Positions 5,674 through 10,778 of a DNA stretch of 10,778 nucleotides are shown here, one piece after another. The notes under the pieces are model-generated. The model was not told the DNA's origin. It saw only the letters and a list, made by a program, of their open reading frames with translations, and searched no databases. A program made the translations under genes and the position numbers. The DNA is from Limnoraphis robusta CS-951 (GTDB lineage Bacteria; Cyanobacteriota; Cyanobacteriia; Cyanobacteriales; Microcoleaceae). Each line of letters begins with the position of its first letter. Position 1 is the first letter of the stretch. The stretch spans positions 1 through 10,778 of the forward strand of contig NZ_LATL02000015.1 of NCBI RefSeq assembly GCF_000972705.2, given 5' to 3'.

Positions 5674-6615
5674 TTAACCCAGCAAATTTTCTTCAAAATC
5701 AGTAGGCGGATGAGCGAGGGTATAGGTTTGAGTTTCCTTGGCGATGCGGGTGCGAATATGAGCGGGAGTTTGCAAAATTCCCAACAGTGTTATTCCGTCT
5801 AACATTCGGAAATCTTGCGTGGTTTTTTTGGCTAACAAACGATCAATTTCTTCGGGGTTGGGTTGAGAGTTAATCGGGTTTTCAGAGGCTAAAATAAACC
5901 CCCAAGCTTCACCAAAACTCGGAACATTACTGCTATAAGAATGAATACTGGAAAACACTTCGTTTAACGTTCTGGCGAGACGTACATGAAACTTCATTCT
6001 CAACACACAAGCTGATCCCGCTTGTACGCCTAAAACGCCTCCAGGGGTTAACAAAGAACGCAGTTTTTGATAATATTCTTGAGTGAATAATCGAAAAGAT
6101 GGTCCCGATTCGACAGGTTCAGACAGATCAGATATAATCACATCCCAAGGCTGTTCTATTTTATTCAAATATTCAAACGCATCTCCGATAATTAATTCTA
6201 CCCGAGGATCATCAAAAGTATTCGCATTCATTTCGGGTAAATATTGACGACAAGCTTCAACAACTTCTCCATCAATATCAATCATCATTACTTTTTCAAC
6301 CGTTTTCCAGCGCAAAACTTCTCGCAATGTCGCGCCTTCTCCCCCACCCAAAATCAAAACAGTTCGAGGTTCACCGTGATAAATCATAGCAGGATGAACC
6401 AGAGGTTCGTGATAGAGAAATTCATCGCCTGTTGTTGACTGTAATTTCCCATCCAAAACTAAGGCTTTACCATAGGTATTGGTTTCGACAACATACATTT
6501 GTTGGTAGGGAGTCTGTTTGTAGGTGAGAATACGAGTGATCCCATGAGCGTAGAGATCCCAAGGTGTGAGATAATCACTTAACCAAAGATCGGCGTTAAT
6601 TGGACTACCAGCCAT
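5674..6615 (-). CDS. speE: Polyamine aminopropyltransferase (spermidine synthase family, thermospermine synthase-like)
   Basis: 313 residues from ATG at 6615. Aminopropyltransferases move the aminopropyl group of decarboxylated S-adenosylmethionine onto a diamine or polyamine in the cytoplasm. Visible are the N-terminal beta domain (to about 60, ending KALVLDGKLQST), the DEFLYHEPLVHPA segment (64-76), the nucleotide loop GGGEGA (90-95), the acidic IDID (112-115), and the catalytic-loop Asp in ISDLSEPVESGPS (161-173). The spermidine synthase form of that loop is nearer DSTDPxGPA; DLxxPVExGP and VPSFGEAWGF (231-240) look more like plant ACL5 thermospermine synthase. The product could therefore be thermospermine, spermidine or another polyamine. 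A GTG at 6645 would add ten residues, but AAGGAG just before the ATG decides the start. No decarboxylase partner is adjacent. Confidence 0.9.
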   Translation of the reverse strand: MAGSPINADLWLSDYLTPWDLYAHGITRILTYKQTPYQQMYVVETNTYGKALVLDGKLQSTTGDEFLYHEPLVHPAMIYHGEPRTVLILGGGEGATLREVLRWKTVEKVMMIDIDGEVVEACRQYLPEMNANTFDDPRVELIIGDAFEYLNKIEQPWDVIISDLSEPVESGPSFRLFTQEYYQKLRSLLTPGGVLGVQAGSACVLRMKFHVRLARTLNEVFSSIHSYSSNVPSFGEAWGFILASENPINSQPNPEEIDRLLAKKTTQDFRMLDGITLLGILQTPAHIRTRIAKETQTYTLAHPPTDFEENLLG

Positions 6616-6619
6616 GAAA

Positions 6620-6625
6620 CTCCTT
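6620..6625 (-). promoter_or_regulatory. Ribosome binding site AAGGAG that sets the speE start
   Basis: AAGGAG (6625-6620) ends 4 bases before ATG at 6615. It lies inside the coding stretch that would result from the upstream GTG at 6645, so it argues for the shorter protein. No comparable site precedes the GTG. Confidence 0.7.
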
Positions 6626-6673
6626 ATTTGAATTGATGAGTTCACCCCTTATTTTTTATCATACAAACAGCAC

Positions 6674-6699
6674 AAAAGGACAGAAATATTTTTCCGTCC
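6674..6699 (-). terminator. Rho-independent terminator after the pentapeptide-repeat gene
   Basis: Minus-strand stem GGACGGAAA (6699-6691), loop AATA, TTTCTGTCC (6686-6678), with one G-U pair, followed by TTTT (6677-6674). It sits about 40 bases past the pentapeptide-repeat stop and 60 before speE, separating the two transcripts. The short T run makes its strength uncertain. Confidence 0.6.
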
Positions 6700-6740
6700 C
6701 TAATATTATAATTCGAGTCTAAGCAAGATTTCGGAAGATT

Positions 6741-7211
6741 TTATTCACCTGACCAGCTTACCCAATCTCGCGAAACACCCATATTACACATCGCTTGGTT
6801 CAATTCCGCTTCGTTAATATTAGCTCCGGTTAAATCTGCGCCACTGAGTTCTACATCGGTTAAAATCGCCCCAATTAAGTCAGCATTGGTTAAATTAGCG
6901 CTGCGAAGATCAGCACGAGTTAGGTTAGCTCGTCCCATATTTGCTTCAATTAAACTGGCTCCAATTAAGTTAACTTGGCTAAGATTTGCACTGCGTAAAT
7001 CCGCTTGATTCAAATCAGTATCGGTTAAATTCGCTTGACTTAAATCGGTTCCGCTTAAATTCGCACCACTGAGATCAGCACCACTGAGATCAGCTCGACT
7101 TAAATTCAGTTGACTGAGATCAACTCCACTTAAATTAACACCATGTAAACAAATGCCTGGAAAGTTTTTCTCCCCTGCATCGATCCAGCTTAAGAATTGA
7201 CTAGCATCCAT
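6741..7211 (-). CDS. Pentapeptide-repeat protein
   Basis: 156 residues. After a short N-terminal segment (MDASQFLSWIDAGEKNFPGI), about 24 uninterrupted A(D/N)LxX-type pentapeptides run from about residue 22 to 141 (LSGAD, LSGAN, LTRAD, LRSAN and so on), then a 15-residue tail with DWVSWSGE. Such arrays fold as a right-handed four-sided beta helix of about six turns here. There is no signal peptide or membrane segment, so it should be cytoplasmic or thylakoid-associated. The N-terminal SWIDAGEKNFPGI cap is seen in many cyanobacterial members. Partner and function cannot be read from the repeats; gyrase-protecting Qnr proteins share the fold, but nothing specific points there. The start is ATG at 7211 with GGAGG (7224-7220) 8 bases upstream. 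Confidence 0.92.
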   Translation of the reverse strand: MDASQFLSWIDAGEKNFPGICLHGVNLSGVDLSQLNLSRADLSGADLSGANLSGTDLSQANLTDTDLNQADLRSANLSQVNLIGASLIEANMGRANLTRADLRSANLTNADLIGAILTDVELSGADLTGANINEAELNQAMCNMGVSRDWVSWSGE

Positions 7212-7398
7212 TTGTTAAACCTCCAAATTGGTTGAGATCATCTCTCTAATCTGTTCTCGAACTCGTAATCCCATCGAGCATTTTTTGAGGTTGAATAAAA
7301 AATTAAATCTGCTTGAGTCAAAATTGGGTTTGAAAGTTCAATCTGTCAAAATGCTGACTGGATGTTGTTTGAAACCTTGATTGGGTTGTTGAAACGGG

Positions 7399-7512
7399 CT
7401 AAAAGATACCAATCAAGATTACAAAGGTGAATGCACACAACAACAGGATCAAAGCCATTAAAAAGCCGATAACAGTATTGTCGTGTTCTGTCGTGTGGGT
7501 TTGATGAGCCAT
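7399..7512 (-). CDS. Small single-pass membrane protein, 37 residues
   Basis: ATG at 7512 to TAG at 7399. A polar, histidine-rich N-terminus (MAHQTHTTEHDNT, with three His) is followed by one continuous hydrophobic segment (about 14-37, VIGFLMALILLLCAFTFVILIGIF) that runs to the C-terminus. The ribosome binding site GAGGAG (7528-7523) is 10 bases upstream. Nothing I recognise matches; candidates by type are a small accessory subunit of a membrane complex or a hydrophobic toxin-like peptide. A 62-codon frame overlapping it (7534-7346) lacks comparable features. The site and the clean hydrophobic profile make it a likely real gene. The neighbours are a pentapeptide-repeat gene 187 bases downstream and the RloAB pair upstream, all on the same strand. 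Confidence 0.65.
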   Translation of the reverse strand: MAHQTHTTEHDNTVIGFLMALILLLCAFTFVILIGIF

Positions 7513-7641
7513 TGTTCAAATGCTCCTCAATCAATATTGTACTTGATATTCTGTTAGCGTAGAAAATTATTTTGTCAGGTTCGGTTTTCTTTAGATTAAA
7601 TTAACTTTTCCGAGATTAAACTTTATATTATCCTGGTTTTT

Positions 7642-7675
7642 AAGTATAGATACTTAGAGTATTGGGAGAAATACT
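7642..7675. repeat. Cluster of AGTAT/ATACT inverted repeats
   Basis: AAGTAT-AG-ATACTT (7642-7655) is followed at once by AGTATT-GGGAGA-AATACT (7658-7675), giving four related half-sites in 34 bases. It lies between rloB and the 37-residue membrane peptide gene, about 65-100 bases past the rloB stop. It could be an operator for the small gene or a weak 3' structure of the rloAB message; there is no proper T run. Confidence 0.35.
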
Positions 7676-7740
7676 TCACTAAAATTTACAGAAAATATAG
7701 AGTGAAAAATTGTTATAAATTTAGAGACGTTTGTTATGAG

Positions 7741-8391
7741 CTAAGGAACTTTAGCTTTTTCTTCTTGCAGTTTTTTTACTAATAAATGAACTTTGGTAGA
7801 AGGATTAGCATGAACTTGATCTATTTCTTGCTGTTCTTTTTCTAAGCGTTCAGCGTTTTTAATGGCTTGTTCAAGTTTATCCTTTAGTAAATTGTAGTAT
7901 CTTAGAGATTTATCATAATTTGTTGTTTTATTAACTGAGCTTGCATTGACTAACTCTCTTTGAAGTTGAGTTTCCACCTCTGAACAATTTTGAAATGAAC
8001 GACTTGTATATTGGAAATGTAAGAGCAGCCAGATTTCAAAACAGGGAATAGAGGTTATAGACTCTTCAAAACCATAATCTTGTGCTTTTTTAATTGCTTG
8101 TTTATACTTTTCTAGTTTATTGTCATAGTCAAATATACAAAAAACTTCATCGGGTTTTGATGTCATTTGATTTCGATAAGAATTGGCTTTCTCTACAACT
8201 TGACAAGGATCGCCACCCGAACCAGAATATACTTTAATTTCCGTCGTTGGTAGTCTAAGTTCTGCTTTAAGATCGTTAAAATAATTGTATTCTGTCTCCT
8301 GTCCTTCTACAACAATCAAAATAAGTTTTCTAGGTGTTCGTTGTCCACGAGTTCTCTTTAATTTATCTGTAGATTTCCCCCGTCGTGACAT
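7741..8391 (-). CDS. rloB: RloB-family TOPRIM-like protein (AbiLii-type defence component)
   Basis: 216 residues. A basic N-terminus (MSRRGKSTDKLKRTRGQRTPRK) leads into KLILIVVEGQETEYNYF (22-38), the first acidic motif of the RloB fold (Glu29). FCIFDYDN (84-91) gives the DxD motif, and PCFEIWLLLHF (116-126) is the characteristic RloB segment. The C-terminus has NPSTKVHLLVKKLQ (196-209). The metal-binding acidic residues fit a TOPRIM-type nuclease-like domain. RloB is found beside RloA; the pair corresponds to AbiLii/AbiLi, known as an abortive-infection phage defence system. The gene starts 2 bases after the rloA stop, so translation is probably coupled, and GGAGG in the last codons of rloA is a possible but distant (15-base) binding site. 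The mechanism is not established by the sequence. Confidence 0.88.
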   Translation of the reverse strand: MSRRGKSTDKLKRTRGQRTPRKLILIVVEGQETEYNYFNDLKAELRLPTTEIKVYSGSGGDPCQVVEKANSYRNQMTSKPDEVFCIFDYDNKLEKYKQAIKKAQDYGFEESITSIPCFEIWLLLHFQYTSRSFQNCSEVETQLQRELVNASSVNKTTNYDKSLRYYNLLKDKLEQAIKNAERLEKEQQEIDQVHANPSTKVHLLVKKLQEEKAKVP

Positions 8392-8393
8392 AA

Positions 8394-9734
8394 CTAAAAA
8401 TTTAAGCCTCCGATGAATGGAATGGCTCCATATCGACCTAATAAATAACCTGTTTGTAGAGATTCATCTTCTTGGGGTTGAAACTCAAGCAGAGAATATA
8501 ATCGAGTGATGCTCATCTTTTCTTTTTCAACAAACCAAACTTGATCTTGTCTAAATAAGTCATCACATAAAAATGTTGTATCGTGAGTGGTAAAGATCAG
8601 TTGAGCGTTATTTTTATTAATAAGCGGATCATTAAACATTTTCACCAGAAATCTTGATAATATTGGATGTAAACTGCTCTCCATTTCATCAATAACCAGT
8701 ACCCGTCCCTTTTCTAAGATGGTGAACCACAATCCTATCAACTCAAAGAAACGTTGTGTTCCTTTTGATTCATGTTCCACCATGTAGAATTCTCTTTCTT
8801 CATCAGAATCAATCATCTTATGGCTTGTTATAATGTCTAATTGCACATGGCTATTCCGCTTGTTTAGTAATTCATCTCGATCAGTTTCACTAATACTAGA
8901 TCGTGGAATCATCATAATAGAACCTTTTTCTCCTGGTAATATAAACTTTTCATCTACTCTAAAGCCTGAAATTCCAAGATCTGCTTTTTGTAAAAAATTG
9001 ACAATTTCCTTGCGAAAAACATGATCTTCTAAGCTTCTTGCTGCTGTATATCCCCCACCGGTAAAGCTTGGACTGAAAATATTAAACTGATCTTCATTAA
9101 AGTTATCTCCAAACCAATTATATATTTTCTCTAACTGAGGATGACTATTTTGAGCCGCATGAGATAAGAATAAAGAATTACGACGAACTAAATTTTTAAT
9201 GAGTCTGTTTTCTTCTGATAAATCTAGATTTTCTCCAAAATACCAGTTATACTGTTTATAGTCTGGTTTTAATTCCTGATTATCTGGATTAAAAATTCGC
9301 TCATACAAATTTTGTTGTTCATTGTCAAAATAAGCGATTAACCATTCTTCGTAAACTCTTTCTTGGTCTAGGGAAACTCCAAACTCATAACGAACTTCTT
9401 CGTAGATAAAGATTAACTCAAATAAAGTCGGTTTTTTACTATATTCTGAATCTAATCTAAACGGTTCTACGGGTAGTTTATCTCGACTTCCTCGCATTCC
9501 TGTAGCTGAGTTACGAACTATATTTTTCAGCGTATACATAGCTCTAACTAAATTACTCTTTCCGGCTGCATTTGGCCCGTAGATAACAGCACTTTTGAGC
9601 AAACGAATCTCATCAGTTCCCGGAACAGCAAACGTATTTTCTGGTAGCGTTTCTATATCCTCGGATGCTACCAGACTGAACGTTATTTTCTCTCGAATTG
9701 AACGATAATTTTCTACACTAAATTCAATTAACAT
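8394..9734 (-). CDS. rloA: RloA-family AAA/ABC-type ATPase (AbiLi-type defence component)
   Basis: 446 residues. It starts MLIEFSVENYRSIREK, the usual opening of SMC/ABC-like ATPases of this group. Walker A is GPNAAGKS (53-60), an ABC-signature-like SKGTQR is at 323-328, Walker B VLVIDE at 345-350, the D-loop region SSLHP at 353-357, and the switch His in FTTHD at 381-385. All the ATPase residues needed are present, so the gene looks intact. About 260 residues between Walker A and the signature form the family-specific insert. With rloB just downstream this is a typical RloAB/AbiL operon. By analogy the ATPase would sense infection or bind DNA and control the TOPRIM partner; that is inference. 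An OLD-type or RecF-like role is less likely because of the RloB neighbour. The start codon ATG at 9734 has no obvious ribosome binding site. Confidence 0.9.
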   Translation of the reverse strand: MLIEFSVENYRSIREKITFSLVASEDIETLPENTFAVPGTDEIRLLKSAVIYGPNAAGKSNLVRAMYTLKNIVRNSATGMRGSRDKLPVEPFRLDSEYSKKPTLFELIFIYEEVRYEFGVSLDQERVYEEWLIAYFDNEQQNLYERIFNPDNQELKPDYKQYNWYFGENLDLSEENRLIKNLVRRNSLFLSHAAQNSHPQLEKIYNWFGDNFNEDQFNIFSPSFTGGGYTAARSLEDHVFRKEIVNFLQKADLGISGFRVDEKFILPGEKGSIMMIPRSSISETDRDELLNKRNSHVQLDIITSHKMIDSDEEREFYMVEHESKGTQRFFELIGLWFTILEKGRVLVIDEMESSLHPILSRFLVKMFNDPLINKNNAQLIFTTHDTTFLCDDLFRQDQVWFVEKEKMSITRLYSLLEFQPQEDESLQTGYLLGRYGAIPFIGGLNF

Positions 9735-9868
9735 AGTCGTTAAAAAGCTGTAAGATAAACCAGATAGATGTTTATTTAGATTTCGAGAGATTAATTAAGG
9801 AGATTTTGATTAAAGTAAAAGTTATCTAATGCTTTCAGGTTATAAGTCCACAGGCATTTAACTCAAAT

Positions 9869-9878
9869 TTCATATGAA
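9869..9878. promoter_or_regulatory. Palindrome TTCATATGAA near the rloA transcription start
   Basis: A perfect 10-bp palindrome beginning about 10 bases downstream of the extended -10 at 9888-9896, so it would cover the start of the message. That position would suit a repressor. It may also be chance in AT-rich DNA. Confidence 0.25.
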
Positions 9879-9887
9879 TTACAAATT

Positions 9888-9896
9888 ATTATAGCA
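9888..9896 (-). promoter_or_regulatory. Extended -10 promoter element (TGCTATAAT) for rloAB
   Basis: On the minus strand TGCTATAAT is a perfect extended -10 box. No good -35 hexamer lies 16-18 bases upstream, which an extended -10 can tolerate. Transcription would start about 9880 and leave a leader of roughly 145 bases before rloA. It sits just downstream of the terminator at 9937-9968, so the defence pair appears to be its own transcription unit. Confidence 0.5.
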
Positions 9897-9929
9897 AAAG
9901 ATCACAAAAAATTATCTTTAAACTTTAAT

Positions 9930-9968
9930 TAAAACAAAACCTCTACCGAAGGGACAAGATAGAGGTTT
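9930..9968 (-). terminator. Terminator after the KGK-like gene
   Basis: A perfect 9-bp stem AAACCTCTA (9968-9960) / TAGAGGTTT (9945-9937) with a 14-base loop, followed on the minus strand by TGTTTTA (9936-9930). It lies 25 bases past the stop of the upstream gene and isolates it from rloAB. Confidence 0.65.
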
Positions 9969-9992
9969 AACAAAAATATTAGCCTAGAAGAA

Positions 9993-10388
9993 TTAGCAAG
10001 AGCAGGTTTCCGGGCAAAATTCCACTGTTACATGAAGTTCATAACTGTTACTTGGTTGTTGATTAGCATCAAATGGAATACGAGCGTACTCAGCAGTCAC
10101 TATAATTCGCCCGGTTTGCCACTGTTCACCCTCTTTTAAGACCTTACATACTTTACCTTGTCCGCTTGGAGAATATTTACTGTCATATTTCCAGGTTGCA
10201 GAATTTGAGTCAAGTGTTATTCCAACTTCAGGAATGGAACTAGCAGGAATTTTGATAGCTTGATGGCGTTGTTTTACAGCCTCTTTAAACCGACCTAGTG
10301 TTATTGTTCTAGGTGTACCCGCAGGTACGAAAAATTCCAATACGTCACCGTCATTAGTTAGAGATATAAATTCAGATTCGTGTGTCAT
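9993..10388 (-). CDS. KGK-domain-like protein of unknown function
   Basis: 131 residues, no signal peptide or membrane segment. The middle and end follow the pattern I know from cyanobacterial KGK-domain proteins: TLGRFKEAVKQ (30-40), then GKVCKVLKEGEQWQTGRIIVTAE (78-100) and VTVEFCPE (120-127). The namesake KGK after the tryptophan is replaced by QTGR, so this is a variant or distant member. The last seven residues, CPETCSC, hold three cysteines, which is unusual and might bind metal or form disulfides. The domain has no known biochemical role. The start is ATG at 10388; AAGAAG about 5 bases upstream is a weak ribosome binding site. It has its own terminator and is not cotranscribed with rloAB. 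Confidence 0.6.
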   Translation of the reverse strand: MTHESEFISLTNDGDVLEFFVPAGTPRTITLGRFKEAVKQRHQAIKIPASSIPEVGITLDSNSATWKYDSKYSPSGQGKVCKVLKEGEQWQTGRIIVTAEYARIPFDANQQPSNSYELHVTVEFCPETCSC

Positions 10389-10664
10389 TTTAGCTTCTTA
10401 GTTGTTTGATGTACTAGATGGATACATAGAGGTTTCATAGACTAGAGGATAAATATATAAAAACACCCTGATTATGTAACCTTGTTAATCATCTATCACC
10501 AACTACTCTATCGGTTCACTCGATTTCGGAAAACTTGGTAAAATTTTTTGAGAATCAGAAAATATACTGAATCTTCTTGACTAACCTGTTAGTATTCGAG
10601 AGGTTCTAAGTAGAAATAAGTAGCTCAAACTTTATACAGTTTGCTTTAACTAAATCCAACCCGA
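10389..10664. other. Spacer upstream of the KGK-like gene, no gene seen
   Basis: AT-rich, stops in all frames. It holds two short perfect inverted repeats: ACTAAC-CT-GTTAGT (10580-10593), operator-like, and CAAACT-TTATAC-AGTTTG (10626-10643), which may be a weak terminator for the frame ending at 10665. A minus-strand promoter for the KGK-like gene is expected here, for instance around the TACATAAT stretch near 10475, but no match is good enough to call. Confidence 0.5.
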
Positions 10665-10778
10665 TCAACGCCTATCTAGTTTACTAGATAACATATTAAT
10701 TGCTTTGGCTATCCTCTCTAATATTTTTATATCCGTATTTTCCGGCATACCAATGTAATAAATAAAAGGGGGATTATC
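10665..10778 (-). CDS. Possible C-terminal end of a gene running off the right edge
   Basis: The minus strand is open from the last base to TGA at 10665, giving 37 residues starting DNPPFIYYIGMPENTD and ending in an amphipathic stretch, RIAKAINMLSSKLDRR. There is no ribosome binding site before the internal ATG at 10748, so if real it is the tail of a longer protein. I do not recognise it, and a 37-codon open frame in AT-rich DNA could be chance. Confidence 0.3.
   Translation of the reverse strand, partial: DNPPFIYYIGMPENTDIKILERIAKAINMLSSKLDRR

Noticed and set aside
6244..6438. 64-codon plus-strand frame
   Set aside because: Antisense to the conserved core of the aminopropyltransferase.
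7346..7534. 62-codon minus-strand frame overlapping the small membrane peptide
   Set aside because: Starts within the ribosome binding region of the 37-residue peptide and has a non-protein-like composition; the other frame has the correct spacing and a clear hydrophobic helix.
8833..9024. 63-codon plus-strand frame
   Set aside because: Antisense to rloA, no supporting signal.
10727..10743. Possible third copy of the CCGT/ACGG palindrome (TCCGTATTTTCCGG)
   Set aside because: Only part of the motif matches, one arm is lost and it lies within a possible coding end; likely chance.

Overview
The window looks like chromosomal DNA from a low-to-moderate GC cyanobacterium, most likely a filamentous one of the Planktothrix/Oscillatoria kind. 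The signs are a cyanobacterial HIP1 octamer (GCGATCGC), heptanucleotide tandem repeats of the GGGAACA type, a DUF4347 gene start, a KGK-like protein, a pentapeptide-repeat protein and an IS200/IS605-type tnpB end. The genus is inference; no rRNA or tRNA was seen.

Left edge (1-1582): the 3' part of a TnpB gene and the right end of its insertion sequence. The element sits inside the 5' part of a minus-strand DUF4347 gene, of which only the first 89 or so codons remain on this side. The next 800 bases hold no convincing gene but are rich in small repeats: two copies of a CCGT/ACGG palindrome, a perfect 6-bp hairpin, four GGGAACR heptamers, a 50-bp imperfect direct repeat and a 106-bp stretch with perfect 9-bp inverted ends. 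They end at a strong terminator that serves the next operon.

Centre left (1452-5345, minus strand): nfeD-like, flotillin 1, flotillin 2, terminator. This is a membrane-microdomain module with one NfeD OB-fold membrane protein and two paralogous SPFH/flotillin proteins, comparable in layout to yuaF-floT of Bacillus. Upstream lies a palindromic region, then (plus strand, 5346-5642) a frameshifted and truncated remnant of an acetoacetate-decarboxylase-like gene.

Centre right (5674-7740, minus strand): an aminopropyltransferase resembling thermospermine synthase (ACL5) as much as spermidine synthase; a terminator; a pentapeptide-repeat protein of about 24 repeats; and a 37-codon gene for a single-pass membrane peptide with a good ribosome binding site.

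Right (7741-9968, minus strand): a two-gene RloA/RloB operon (ABC-type AAA ATPase plus TOPRIM-like RloB), the arrangement known as the AbiL abortive-infection system. It has its own extended -10 promoter and is insulated upstream by the terminator of the next gene. This is the main defence candidate here. The window ends with a KGK-like protein gene (9993-10388), a gene-free spacer and an open frame running off the right edge. All genes except tnpB and the decarboxylase remnant are on the minus strand.
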